Source: Dermacentor variabilis (taxonomy: Eukaryota > Arthropoda > Arachnida > Ixodida > Ixodidae). From it: 64,000 nt of DNA. Made by a program: the position numbers and the translations under genes. The stretch's first letter is position 1, and the number at the start of each line of letters is the position of its first letter. The notes under the pieces were generated by a model. The model was given only the letters and a program-made list of their open reading frames with translations, did not search any database and was not told where the DNA came from. Below, one piece after another: positions 10,470 to 21,602 of the stretch. The stretch covers positions 205,958,127 through 206,022,126 of the forward strand of contig NC_134569.1 in NCBI RefSeq assembly GCF_050947875.1. Reading direction: 5' to 3'.

Positions 10470-11580
10470 CGCACGGTTCCCAAGACCTGTAGACTTGACG
10501 TATCTTAAGAGCGTTTTCTTGCCTTTCTGTGCCATCGACGCGTCCGGCCAGGGTCCAAGGATCTTCATTACGCAAAATGGTCTAGAGTCCAGCTGGTTCA
10601 TTGCTGTCCGGAGAACTTAGTGCTCGTCGCCGTGTTGGGGACAGATACACAGGATGTGTTCACTCATTTCTGTGGTTCCGCAATGGTCGCACATCGGCGT
10701 ATCCCCATTTCCAATGCGGAACCAGTCGGCCTTCGTAACTGCCACTCCGAGCAAGAAGCGGCACAATACTGTCTCCTCAGAGCGGGAAATTCTTGACGGC
10801 ACTTTTAGCTTTAAGGATGGATCCAGCCTATGACACTTCGGGAGGGTGGGAGAACGCCAGTATTTGTGTGTCGTAGCTTTAGCCACAATATGAAGCTTTC
10901 TTGCAGAGTCGGTTCTTAATAAGGATATTGAAAGTAGTCGGGCATCCATATGGGCAAACCGGGTGGCTTCGTCGGCGAGGTCATTTCCAGCAATGCCGGT
11001 ATGTTCAGGTAGCCACCGGAATATGAATTTATGCTCTTTAGCAATTTATGGTGGTCTCCTCTTATTTCACAAGTCAGCCGCTCATGAGTCCTATGATATA
11101 TGGCAAAATGTAGATTCTGAAGTGCTGCCTTAGAGCCGCAAAAAATGACCCATTTTGAGGTGTCTCTTGCAGGAGGTATTTGACTGCAGCACGCACGGCA
11201 GCAAGCTCTGCCGCCGTTGATGTTGTCATGTGGGATAGCATGAATTCGATTGTGGTTTTCGTGGCCGGAATGACAACGGCACCTGAAGAGGTTGTAAGTG
11301 AGAAGAAACCATCAGTATAGATGCGTATTCGGGTTTGAGGAATGGCTAACTGGAGCCATGGCATGCTGTTCTAGGAGCTTGAGCGTCTTTCACGGTGCCG
11401 GCTACGCCAAAGTGGGCGGGCAACCAACAGCGCAACAGGGCAGGCTTGCGCCGAGGCTTTAGAAGTTGTTGGCGCGCCAGCCCGTCAATGGAGATCAGCA
11501 AATCAAAAGATATGTGTTCAAAGCCGCAAGGGGAACGTTTCCTGTAGCACAATAACGCTCCCGTTTTCCGAGCCAGCAAC
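10470..11580 (-). mobile_element. Non-LTR retrotransposon M2, 5'-truncated, copy A
   Basis: Only the 3' part is present on -. It holds the RT end and linker (11,579-11,346), an RNase H start with RIYTDGFF and STAAELAAVRAAV (11,364-11,074), a second RNase H part near 11,050-10,950 reading W-PEHTGIAGN in B, and a C-terminal tail with C-x2-C and H-x4-C residues (10,949-10,617), then LGPWPDAS at about 10,555. It abuts the 5' end of M1 head to tail. B copy: 50,960-52,090. Confidence 0.8.
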
Positions 11581-11694
11581 TACAAGTACTCTGGCGTTTA
11601 GATCCCCGAGAACCATTCATGACAAACCCAGATTGAACAGACAGTCATTAATGCTAATCGTTCAATTGGTTACATAAAGTGAAACTTCTCCATT

Positions 11695-12240
11695 GTGCCT
11701 ACTAACCTAAAAGGCCTTTTGTATAAAACACTTGTCCGTTTAAAACTTCAGTATGGCTACTCCATCTGGCACAAACATGTTCAGACAATATTGCTCTTCC
11801 TCGAAGTCATCCAAAACCGTGCAGCTCGTATAATTTTACCTAGCCATTGCCTCACTGCAAGTGTCACATCAATGAAATCATCCCTTAATTTGCCTGACCT
11901 ATGACTTCGACGTCATTATGCTGAACTCTTTCTTTTTCATACAATATACCATTTCAACCTTGTCCTATGTAACACAATCTTCACAGCACCCTCTTTTTTT
12001 TCTTCACGCAACGACCACGAGTTGAAAGTTTTTGCGTCTAATTGTAGTAATATGTATTTTCATTCTTTTCTACCCACGCCAAGCACGGACTGGAACTGCA
12101 TTCTCGCCGACTTGGCAGTCTAATATTAAATGACAAGAATTTTGGGACCGCCGTTTCGACTCACTTCATGTAATTACACCATATTACGCTCTCGACTCTG
12201 TAATCTTATAAACCCTGCGAGTAAATAAATGAAATCAAGT
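11695..12240 (+). mobile_element. L2/CR1-like non-LTR 3' fragment, copy A
   Basis: The frame from 11,695 reads KTLVRLKLQYGYSIW and IQNRAARIIL. A continuing frame (about 11,898-12,123) reads ELKVFASNCSNMYFHSFLP and DWNCILADLAV. This is the C-terminal end of an RT without RNase H. A short 3' untranslated part ends with aaataaatgaaatcaagtc near 12,240. It is 5'-truncated and frameshifted once. B copy: 52,200-52,745. Confidence 0.8.
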
Positions 12241-12249
12241 CAAGCAAAT

Positions 12250-12990
12250 CGTCTAGTCATTCATATAACAATAGCATTCCGGTGCTACATGAGCTTTTTG
12301 ATATCGCTGCAACCAGTCCAACAAGTTGAGCACAAACTTTAAGCATTGGGTACGATTCCGACTTGCCTCCCGTTTCAAATTTGTGCATACTTCGAATGAG
12401 AAAATTTGGGAATAGAATTGAATGCGGATATTCAATTATACCGAAACATGGGTTCAAAATAATGGTTTGCAGCACGAACGTCTTAATACGTTCACATAAT
12501 CTATAAGATACCTGAAACTACGAAAGAACGCAGGGATTCTGAATAACTGGAATTATAATTTCCAGCACCTGGACATCTGCGACTAAAGTTGTCGACCGGC
12601 CTTTCTTGAAGGTGCCATATACTTAACTCCACAGATCTCTAAATTCTGATAAATATCGTTCTACCTATCGAAGATTGCTCCACGTTGATGAGTAGGCTAG
12701 CGAAATGCATAATTTTGCAGCAAGGCGTCTGTAATCAGTTCCAGACAGTTCAAACATTCAAGCATTTGAATCCTTGCTTACAAACGTCGCTCGCAGAAAT
12801 GCAGTCGCTCTTGACATGGACGTGAAGATTTGCTTCAGAGCCGACACGCCTTTCACGTAGAATGAGGACTCAAGGCGCCATCTCGCACGACAGTGCAGTT
12901 TTGCAAGATAGGAAAGCAAAGCGACGAGTGCTAACCAACAAAATAGGTTGCGACTACGTGTCACGCAGGCGCAACGTTCGGAAAAGTGTC
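12250..12990 (+). promoter_or_regulatory. Upstream region of cuticle gene A
   Basis: About 740 bases separate the last retroelement fragment from the core promoter. No retroelement coding is visible, and the short - strand frames here have no recognisable content. The stretch is nearly identical at 52,755-53,497. It is the likely location of cis-regulatory elements, but I cannot name specific sites. Confidence 0.4.
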
Positions 12991-13014
12991 GCTGGCTGGT
13001 GTATAAAAGCCAGC
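12991..13014 (+). promoter_or_regulatory. TATA core promoter of cuticle gene A, inside a 7-bp inverted repeat
   Basis: TATAAAA lies at 13,002-13,008, 109 bases before the start codon, which predicts transcription start near 13,030-13,035. It is framed by GCTGGCT (12,991-12,997) and AGCCAGC (13,008-13,014). The same arrangement occurs in B at 53,498-53,521. Confidence 0.7.
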
Positions 13015-13116
13015 TGCCCAAGAGAAGCGGCCAGAAAACACTTGCTGTCGCATCAACGTCGCTCGCCGGACCGCAGCTGTCTTGACTTAACCTGCGAGAT
13101 CATCGTAAGAGCAAAA

Positions 13117-13128
13117 ATGTTTCCCACG
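13117..13128 (+). CDS. Cuticle gene A, exon 1 (MFPT)
   Basis: Four codons are followed by a strong donor (ACG|GTGAGA). The ATG is the first after the predicted transcription start and is in phase 0 with exon 2. It is too short to be found as an ORF and is supported by exact conservation in B. Confidence 0.8.
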
Positions 13129-16100
13129 GTGAGAATTTATTTTACAGAAATTTCAGGGCACATGACTTTCATTCAGAGAATGCTGCCTTATTTTTCCCTT
13201 TCTGATGATTTACGCAATGTGGTGGAAGAGCTTGTTAAATATATAGTTGCATGTCGAACTATTATGACGTGTAATAATGTTCATGTTGCAGAATCAATTA
13301 GAAGAGATAAAAAATACCCGGGCACAACTGGTAACAGTAGAAGTCCTCCCCATCTTCTCAGTATTTTCTTTCTTGCGCTCTATTAATTTACTCGGCATTA
13401 TGAACCAGGTAGCCTAAGAATACGTCTTGTTGCGTGCAAATTTATTGTTTTCGTAGCAGCTGTAAATCATTTGTAGGCGCATTTATATATGGACCTTCAA
13501 GGGCCCTTCCATCTTCGATTAGGCCTAATCTGAGAAATTATTACGTGAACGTCCTGAACGGATTTCGAGCCGTTCACTATCCTGATCATGCTCATCAAGA
13601 CAAAGTCAGCAGGGTGCAAGTACACTGCATTAATATTCCCGTCTGCTTGTTCTCTGTGGTGTTCTAATTTCCTAGGTTATCTTTTCCAACTATGTTTACA
13701 TTGTTCATATTATACCTATGGGTGTACTTTTTACATCCTCCTTCTACGTCCTTCATTACCATAGCTGATGTACATTAAAATATTCAAACTGCTTGGTTCA
13801 TGAATAATGAGATTTCACGTCCAAATGAAGCACTGACGCTATGAAACACGCTGTACTGGGGAGCCGCAGATCAATTTAGACCTTAAATTAGGTAACCGAC
13901 CATTTTTACATTTCACTTTCAGCGAAGTGCGGCCGCTGACGATTGCTAGTTGAAATTAATAAATAGCAGCTTCACGAAGGACTAAGTAAGTGCGCACCTA
14001 CGCAGTCGGTCACATTTAAAACCTCTTCAGTTTATCAGGACATAAATTATAAAAAAGGTAAAAGGTATTAGATGTCAGCCCTCTCTATTTCCTTCAACGT
14101 GTGCGAGCGCTGTCGACAGTACTTAGGAGTTACACGGAGCCGCTGTGTTTCATAACAACCGGAATGAAGAAGTCGTGCGTACTTTATTTAAAGGCTGAAG
14201 AGGGCTCTTTGTATCAACTGGTATTCAATTCACTTTTCCTAACTCCTTCAATAGATCTAGACGTCGTAGATAAAGGTGATTTCTTCGCTTCATAAACACT
14301 GATAAGGTTTTTCACGAAAGTGAGAACCTAATCATCCAAGTATAAAGTACGGCTAAACCAAGCCGTTGAGCAGAAAATGATTCTGGAATGCACATGCAAA
14401 CACTTATCTCAACAAGATCACAAGTACAAATTCTTCACTTGGCGTAGTATTGCCTTCGGAAGCTACATGCAAGTACTCTCAATGTATGCATCAAAAGAAA
14501 GAGTACAAAACTGCATTTACAGCACCAGTCAAGCAGTTAGAGCCCCTTGCTCGTCTAAATACGAACGAGGAAACGAATAATAAGTGCCCTCTAAAGTGGC
14601 CGTGAAAAGCTTCTTGAACATTATAAGAAAACGTAACCGATTTCTCGCATGTGCTACGTTGTACATGTGAGATGAATATTACTGCACTGCGTGCAGCAGG
14701 GAATTTACAGTCGTGTGCCAAAAACTGCGGTAATCGCTTGGTATCCCTTCCGTAGTTCCGTCATGCAGCGTCATCAAAATGAGCTAAAACCTACCAACGC
14801 TATTGGCTGATTTGGCGATCGCGAGAGCAGTCTGAGCGGCACATGTTGCTAATTTTGAGTGAAATAAATGAAAAACATACGTGCTTGGGATGTCGAAAAC
14901 ACGGCAAAATTACTTTATCTTTTCACTGCGCGTAGCTGCTTCATCGGCACGTGGCCTTCGAAATCGAAGCGGCGTATTGCGTAGCGTGTTCTACCGCGGC
15001 CGCCACGGGGTGGCGCGGTGAGCGCTTTGCCTTCTTAGCTACTCTACTGTGAAGCTCCCAGCACTGCAGTGCAGTTGAATAGACAGCGAAATTCAGATAT
15101 CGGTGTGAAAACTACACTCTGATCGAAGAATTTGAAAATCTTTTTTAAACATGAAATACGTGAAAAGACGTGCTTTATAAGTGAGATCTTTCTGTGAATA
15201 GATCGGAAAGTGTTTCAGCGCCCCTTTAATACATAGCCTGCTCGAAGTTTTGCGAACACACCGCTGTTTCGCAGTGCCTTTCAAAGGTGAACAGGTATCA
15301 CTCTGGCGCGAGGCCCCACGTGACGTATGCTCCAACGTTTTCGTGCCTTTGTAGAATAAAAACGCTCTTTTTGTTAATCCCAGTTGCAAGTGCTGCTGGT
15401 GCACATCGCCGTGGAAGCCTACGGCTTACACCACCACCACCAGCAGCCGACACAAGCCGGATACAGGGGCGCCGGCTTCGGTGGCTACGCTGCTGCGGGG
15501 ACACCTTACGGAGGATACGACGCCTATGCCTCTGTGGGTACCACTTGCACTCTCTACGCACGATTTAATCCCGGACATTTCAGCGAGCACGCAATACTTC
15601 CGGTCACTTGCCCTGGCAATTGACCCTGGCGTGAATATGAGTGCATCCATTTTCTCAGCAACAGTAACAAGGATATGCTTCGCTTTATGAAATCATAACG
15701 TCTTTTACTTTCTGCTTATGTCTGTACCATATTGGGCCATGATCTGGCTCGCCCGACTGGCAGCTAGTACTTTAAATTTGTGTCAGAAGTGCTGGCGCGT
15801 TAGGCTACTGTTGAAAGCAAGTCTCGTTCTTGCCGAGGCAACCTCACCACCTTTTATCTGATTGAATCTTTCCCCTCGCTGTTGCCAGCTGAATTTAGCG
15901 GAATATTTTGCTTTCTGCGCTTTGTCCCTTCATGCCTACCTTATCGAAGAAACAACTGCCCCCTGAAAGTCTCCCGCGGCAATTTGCGCGAGCTCACCTG
16001 GAGTGCGCTTAAAAGCGCGTTATCTTTACACATTAAAATCAGGACTTTTGCATAATATCAACATTGTCCTGCATATTTTAATCTAGCCGTCGGTTATCAA

Positions 16101-17263
16101 GAAACTGTGAACCCACTTTGCTAAAGCTAGGTACAGCTAGCTTTACGATGGGCGACAGCACGTATTGCACCGATAAATACTTCGAGAACTCCACGCCCAC
16201 GAGTACGTTGTTCGATGACGACGTTACTGTGTAAACAAACACGGCACAGTGTAAAGAATGCACCTCTTACCTACCAAACATTCTTACGGAAGGAACAAGC
16301 CTTCGTGACAAGGCTAATTTCGCGATCACTCTCTTAACCAAGTTCCCGGTACAATTGTACGGTGCGACTTTTAGCATTCTTTCTTTTCGTCCTTCATAAT
16401 GATGCTAGTGACAAACCCATGCAAGTAACAGCACTATGCTGCTAAGCTTTCGACATAAAACACGCCACCTTTGATTTTCCAATTCCTCTCTACAATGTTA
16501 TGTACTACGCTTTTGCATAAGTGTTTACAGGCTAGCTACCCAACACAGGCTAGACAGTCGGTACTTACACTTGGTAACCTCCCTGTCTTTCGTCTCGTTT
16601 TTTCTCTCTCTCTTTCGCTGGCTCTATTTGCATAAGTGTTGCCAACGAAAAAAATCTCGTTCCTCTTCTGGCTTACAGCCACCTCAGCCGTACAGTTTTG
16701 GCTACGACAACGTGGACGAGTACGGAAACCGACAGTTCCGCAGCGAGCAAGGTGACTCCAACAACGCCAAGACCGGCTCGTACGGCTACCGTGACGTCAA
16801 CGGCCTCTACCGTCGAGTGAACTACGTGGCCGATGCGAACGGCTTCCGGGCCACCGTGGACACCAATGAGCCCGGCACCGCCCCTGGTGCCAGCGCCGAC
16901 GCGGTCTTCAACGCTGCGCCAGTCGTCCCTCCGGTTCCCTCAGGACGTGGACAGATTGGTGCACCTGGAGCCTATGTCGCCAGGGCGGCGGGATCACACA
17001 ACGCCGGTGGCTACAGTGGTTACGGCGGATACGGATACAACCTGTACGGAGGCGCTGCTGGAGGCTACGGATACACCCCGTACGGACGTCAGGGTTACGT
17101 TGACAGTAGCCCAGCACTCGGCGGATACGCTTACGGTGGCCAACCACCTTACGGCTACAGTGCCGCCGGCTACGCTGCGGGCAACTCGCCGGGTGTCTAC
17201 GGCTCCCCTGCTGGATACGGAATTTGGCCTTCCTCTCATCGTGGATACCGCCGCCGTCGTTAA
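13117..17263 (+). CDS. Cuticle protein with R&R chitin-binding domain, gene A (three exons)
   Basis: Predicted coding exons are 13,117-13,128, 15,384-15,533 and 16,679-17,263 (248 codons plus stop). Both introns are GT-AG and phase 0. The protein has a signal peptide (residues 1 to about 18, with hydrophobic LQVLLVHIAV), a His/Gln patch (20-25), and a chitin_bind_4 / Rebers-Riddiford domain at about 58-115 with the spaced core G87, G96, Y103, A105, G109 and F110. The C-terminus is Gly/Tyr-rich with GGYGY-type repeats and ends in RRRR. Proteins of this family are secreted by epidermis and bind chitin in the cuticle. A 12-nt first exon that splits the signal peptide is typical of arthropod cuticle genes. 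The partner gene is at 53,628-59,703. Confidence 0.88.
13129..15383 (+). other. Cuticle gene A, intron 1
   Basis: The 2,255-nt intron runs from gtgaga to ttaatcccag. It contains an old degenerate SINE (13,804-13,942) and otherwise no recognisable coding. Its B counterpart is 4,158 nt because of a retroelement insertion. Confidence 0.75.
13804..13942 (-). mobile_element. Degenerate SINE relic in intron 1, copy A
   Basis: From ataatgagatttcacgtcc to agcgaagtgcggccgctg the sequence aligns along its length with the body of the SINE at 2,661-2,909 (ttttacgtgccaaaacc ... atcgaaatgcggccgccg) with many changes. The tRNA head is lost. It is also present in B at 54,315-54,453, so it predates the duplication. 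Confidence 0.6.
15384..15533 (+). CDS. Cuticle gene A, exon 2
   Basis: Fifty codons lie between acceptor ttaatcccag and donor TCT|GTGGGT. They encode the rest of the signal peptide, HHHHQQ and a Gly/Tyr-rich stretch. Phase 0 at both ends is required to keep exon 3 in frame; the alternative GT one base downstream (gtacca) would break the frame. Confidence 0.82.
15534..16678 (+). other. Cuticle gene A, intron 2
   Basis: The 1,145-nt intron has a pyrimidine-rich end (ttttttctctctctctttc) and acceptor tctggcttacag. The open frame that extends exon 3 upstream to 16,571 is intronic. No other feature is seen. Confidence 0.75.
16679..17263 (+). CDS. Cuticle gene A, exon 3 (chitin-binding domain and Gly/Tyr tail)
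   Basis: There are 194 codons plus TAA. They begin PPQPYSFGYDNVDEYGN and carry the whole R&R domain with core YVADANGF, then a Pro/Ala hinge (VVPPVPSGRG), the Gly/Tyr repeats and terminal RGYRRRR. The length is identical to exon 3 of B. Confidence 0.9.
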   Translation, partial: PPQPYSFGYDNVDEYGNRQFRSEQGDSNNAKTGSYGYRDVNGLYRRVNYVADANGFRATVDTNEPGTAPGASADAVFNAAPVVPPVPSGRGQIGAPGAYVARAAGSHNAGGYSGYGGYGYNLYGGAAGGYGYTPYGRQGYVDSSPALGGYAYGGQPPYGYSAAGYAAGNSPGVYGSPAGYGIWPSSHRGYRRRR

Positions 17264-17318
17264 TGAAGCGATCTGCAAAACTATATGTAAAGCTCTGAAA
17301 ACGCGGTGTTATTTTCTG

Positions 17319-17324
17319 AATAAA
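17319..17324 (+). terminator. Polyadenylation signal of cuticle gene A
   Basis: AATAAA lies 56 bases after the stop codon, in a context conserved in B (59,759-59,764). Confidence 0.75.
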
Positions 17325-18639
17325 GTGGGAACGTAACGACCAGAATTCTTGTCTCAAACAAGAGATTATAGCTTCAAAACAGAAGGCGAATCACAAAGTC
17401 AGATGTCTAGCATTCTGCATGTAAAAAAAAAATCACAGGAGATTATCTTCAAGAAACCATTACCCCCTTTCTACTAGCAACATGTGACGATTACCGAATA
17501 TATTTAATTATGAATTTGTCTCTTGCGCATTCCGAATGTCTTTCTTTGCACTATGGCAAAACTTAATGGTGAAAATCAAGGTATACGTTCCTTGAGTTCT
17601 AAGGCTAGTAAATGTTAATCTCTGGATCAGCACTTTGTTAGCTCTGGTTACCACATTGAATGGGTAGCATCGCGCATCTTTGAATTCTAAGTTTAGAGAA
17701 ACACAATTATGTTCCAGAAACGTATATATGCGATGGTGTACCAACTTTCCGCTGCAAGCAAATCACGAAAAGTCTGCTTATTAACGCCTTTTTATATCAG
17801 GACGGAATTTTTTTGTACTTATGCAACGCATCGAGAAGCCTCCACAAACATAAGGTTTTATGCGCAGCATGGCTCGGCGGTACAAATAATCGTCCACGGT
17901 AAGTTTCTACATCAAAAGGGGGTAAATAGGCCTTTTGCAATGACGACACACTAAACGTGTAAATTGGCACCTATTAAAATAGGCGATTTTAGGCACACCC
18001 TACACTCTTTAAAAAAGTTTGCAACCTTTAAGGGCTATCTTCTCCCACAATAATAATCGCCATCTGCCTTGCTTGCGTTTCATTTGCTTAACGTTGTGAG
18101 CCCGGTGTTTCCAGGTGACGAAAGGCATGCGCCTTATCAGCGTGACACATAATTCTGGACAGGGATTTAAGGAGCGCAGACTTTTCAAGAAACGAATCGT
18201 AATACCGGCAGACGACCACTATTGCGTGGATCATGACAAGCCCCAAGAGGTGCAAGCTTTTTTAAGAGTTAACTACAACGGTGCTTATGTTAAAACACTG
18301 AAAAAAAAACACCAAACCAAAGCGTGCCACATATACCCTTCGTATACCCTTCAGGAGGTCCCGTACAGTCTTTGACTATGGGACTTCCTTCTCTATATTA
18401 TTCCTTCTTATAACCTGTTTTCTATAATGAATAAATCATCAATTTCAGTATATTTTTTCTAATTTAACACTCACTGTGAAGGGTGCCGAGGTGGGTACAA
18501 CCCTAATAACAGGTGTTTCAAGCAGTTTTAACCGAACATTAAATGGGCACACTTTAAAGATAAATGAAATCTATGGCATATTGCCTACACTCGTCTGATC
18601 TTGTTTTTGAAATTGAATTATAGTGACCTGATTATATGC
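17325..18639. other. Gene-poor 3' flank of cuticle gene A
   Basis: AT-rich sequence without recognisable coding. The portion to about 17,960 matches B (to about 60,196), except that 17,629-17,850 is largely absent from B. Beyond 17,960 there is no counterpart in B. Confidence 0.5.
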
Positions 18640-19389
18640 GTGTATGCATATGGCGAGGCCGCTTTTATACCTTGATTATACCTTGAGTGGCTTGATTTGG
18701 GGAGCAACTACAGCAAAGAACTACAGTAAGGTATTAAGCTTGCAAATACGAGTAGTCCGAATTTTTGAAAACTACCAAGGTAGACCGCGTGACTTACCCA
18801 CACACAATTTCTTTGGTAAACATTTACTGATCCGAGCAAATCAATAATTTATTGTAGATTACTGTTACATATAAAAAATCCAGGCTCCATGTTGTCAGCA
18901 TACCCACTTCTCTTCGATACCCATTACGTTATCAAATCAGAAAACTGCCATTCACGCATACTAACTACGGACGTCATGGTATAAACTATCAAATACCAAG
19001 GCTACTAAACATCGTTGAGCAAGAAATTGATTTCTATGCACCTCATTTTAAGCAATGCATAAAAAACCTTCTTAAACACAATAAAATTATTTATAGATAA
19101 AACGCTAACGCACTAAACAATTTTTGCACTATATATGTATGCCTTAATTTGCGCTGTATCTTGAATGTAAAAACGAACAAAAGTTGAAGCATAATTGTAT
19201 AATGTACACGTTATGCTGTTTATTTGTATTTTCTACATCGTACTGGCTCTTTTCTTGTTATATTCGCGCTTAGGAGCAAGAGCCCCGAACGCGATTAGGA
19301 CAAGAGCCCCTGTCAGGCCATATGGCTTTTAGTTCTTGTTTCCTCTTTCTGTAATGAAGAAAGAAATAAACTTTAAACCTTAAAAACCT
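18640..19389 (+). mobile_element. L2/CR1-like non-LTR 3' fragment
   Basis: Frames read LIWGATTAKNYSKV and RIFENYQGRPRDLPT (18,644-18,847), then LPFTHTNYGRHGINYQIP (about 18,937-18,995), the end of an RT without RNase H. The 3' non-coding part ends in aataaactttaaaccttaaaa at about 19,365-19,389. It is present only in A. Confidence 0.75.
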
Positions 19390-19399
19390 TAAAACCTGC

Positions 19400-19895
19400 C
19401 GCTGGCCCAAAGCATATTTATGAATGAAGCTGCAGACAGCTTGGCCAAGGGTTCTATCAGCGGCTCTGTGATTATCCTTCTTCCAAAGACGGGTTTTATC
19501 ACGTCTGTCGGCTTTAGAAGATATATATCTTTACCATCAAAATCAAATCTTACAGCATACTGAGGACTACACCACTTACGATTCCATTGGAGCAGAAAAT
19601 TTTGCAAAAGCAGACAGACGGAAGTGACATTAACGAGATTGCGTTGTCGAGTCCCGCTCCCAAATTTATAGATGCACCGATTTGGTCTGGCAATTTCCGC
19701 TTTGTCCCATTCTTGCAACTCATTAGAAACGATCGAACAGTATTTACTGGAATGCCCGCCTTTCTCCTCCCTGAGAAAAGGGACGTTGGAAATTACAGTG
19801 CAACAGCTCGGCAAGCCATTGAACACTCCGTTACAGTCTTTCGGAGCGTCTGTGCTTGGGCACTCACACGGAAATGTAGGCATGGCCATGTAAAA
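19400..19895 (+). mobile_element. RNase-H-type non-LTR 3' fragment
   Basis: The + strand reads MNEAADSLAKGSISG (end of RNase H), and then the frame at 19,672-19,893 reads ETIEQYLLECPPFSSL and LQSFGASVLGHSHGN, the zinc-finger-like tail of these elements. It is frameshifted. Only its last part, from about 19,830, has a counterpart in B (61,652 on). Confidence 0.75.
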
Positions 19896-20079
19896 GATTA
19901 TTACTGCATGAAACCGACTTCATTGTTGACAATATTATTCATTTCATTCCTCCTTTAAGGCCTCATTTAAACCATATATACTTTGTTTGACTGACTGTAT
20001 ATTTCATTGTTTTTAGCTTCCCTCGCTTTAACCTATTAATAAATATTATAGATTTTTAAACTTATTACCTAAGCACATA

Positions 20080-20238
20080 TGTAAAATTTGCCCTACTTTT
20101 GGCCAATCCTCGTGAGTGGATATGCGCCAAACACGTCAAGGTCATATCCATCATCATCAACTGTTTCCACCACGCGCGCAAGCAGCCAACCCGCCCTAGT
20201 TATGGCGGCCAAGGACGTATGAGAGGATTTAAACCGGT
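20080..20238 (-). repeat. Gypsy 3'-end/LTR remnant, copy A
   Basis: The sequence matches 61,900-62,060, where the adjoining bases on - encode the end of a gypsy integrase. A stop and an LTR-like stretch (gtgtttggcgcatatcc) follow. In A only the junction is kept; similarity ends near 20,238. Confidence 0.5.
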
Positions 20239-21602
20239 GGATATATTTGTAGACATAAGTGCGGAGCTTACACGTGCACCGAATGCAAGTATAAGCAATG
20301 GTGAATAACCTCCACATGCTGACCGACAAAGTAGTGCATGTAAGCGCACCTCTGTTCTGCGTAATAAAACAATATATCCTGCATAAAACTTGAAGGTATG
20401 CTCTAAAGCACACTGACCTCTCAATAGAATAGCCTAACGCAACATATTAATGGGATTCCTTGCTGTACTTAATTTTCCTTTATTTAGCCATTTGCTATGT
20501 GGCGATGGCTGCGCGCACATTCTTGAACAGCCCTCCACAACGGGTTTCCGCCAAAGTGGCATAACATGTACAGAATCTTTAAATGCAGCAAGTCGTTTGT
20601 CATACTTATCTACGCCATACACTTGTCACCACCATTTATCATTCACCAAGCGTCATAAAGCGCTTTTCCCTTCGCGACATCACTCCGTGAGCGTCCCAGT
20701 CTGTGCATCCACCAGATACAGGGCTTCCACTAGCGCGTAGCTTACGATCGGTGCAGGTCATAAGCGTACAAATATCGAAAAGAAAGACTTGCACGCTCTA
20801 TAGGATGAACATCAAAAAAACTGCACGCACCGCTGCTAGTTGTATATGATTTAATACATGCCGCTTTGCTGAAACTTCGCTGCACATGGATTTCAATATG
20901 CATGTTGGATCTGCAGAATTTTCGAAAAACAATAGAAATTAGCAGCGCAGCGATGCAGGCATAGGCTTTGAGATGCGCGCCAGCGATTGATATGCGTCGA
21001 TATACGTTGAAGAATACACGCAGCCCATCATAAGAGGTGCAGGACAATGACAAGGACAATGGAGTACACATACTGAGTTGTCTCCTCAGTATGCATAAGA
21101 TAATGAATAACCAATGAAATTCGCGCAATACCGTCACGATGTCATTATTTCGCCGTACGTACTTGCTGACCATTTATCGCTTAGATCGTCACAACACACG
21201 TGCGCGTGCAAGACTTTCCGCATCACGAGACGGTATATTCGTGCAATTCATCGAAGCAACAGTCGAACATCTCCGCCCTCTCTTTTTGTCCTCCTCTCCT
21301 CACGAATAATAGCCAACGAGAACAGCCCCCTCGTCATCTCCTTGCCTCTTTATTCGTCCTTTCCCACTCTCTCTTGAGTGTTCATTCTTGTAGCACAACC
21401 AGGCACACCAGCTTACTTATTATTGTGTATTTCTTTTGTAACATAAACCGCTCTGAAAATTCGATTCGTTACTTTATGACTGAATTCTGCGGAAACCTAC
21501 ATGACTCACTGGGAAGCCTACAATTAGAACTCTTTTTTTGTCATGAATTTACTAATCATCTCGGTTATTGCACTTCTGTTTTCTTTTTTTGGTGTTCAAT
21601 AG
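20239..21602. other. Unassigned sequence right of block A
   Basis: No recognised domain is seen. A - frame at 20,622-20,434 (WRKPVVEGCSRMCAQPSPHS) could be a repeat-derived piece, but I cannot assign it. There is no similarity to the corresponding interval of B (62,060-63,756). Confidence 0.4.

Larger units (their letters stand above)
1..20238 (+). repeat. Segmental duplication, block A
   Basis: This block matches 40,615-62,060 in the same orientation and in the same order of elements. Anchor pairs are 1/40,615, 1,756/42,482, 5,480/45,984, 13,117/53,628, 15,384/57,798, 16,679/59,119 and 20,083/61,903. The changing offset reflects later insertions and deletions. The left edge lies outside the window. 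The right edge is where similarity fades, inside a gypsy remnant. The match crosses several unrelated repeats, introns and exons in one colinear run, so it is a true duplication and not shared repeats. Confidence 0.9.

Noticed and set aside
16571..16678. Upstream extension of cuticle exon 3 to an ATG at 16,571 (a 230-codon frame)
   Set aside because: The extension runs through a pyrimidine tract and the acceptor cttacag. Its counterpart in B is not open, and it would replace the signal peptide encoded by exons 1 and 2.
18115..18375. 86-codon + frame with many charged residues
   Set aside because: No homology I can recognise, AT-rich surroundings, and no counterpart in block B.
20434..20622. 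Small - frame with WRKPVVEGCSRMCAQPSPHS considered as a gene
   Set aside because: Short, without start or splice context; probably a piece of a dispersed repeat. Left unassigned.
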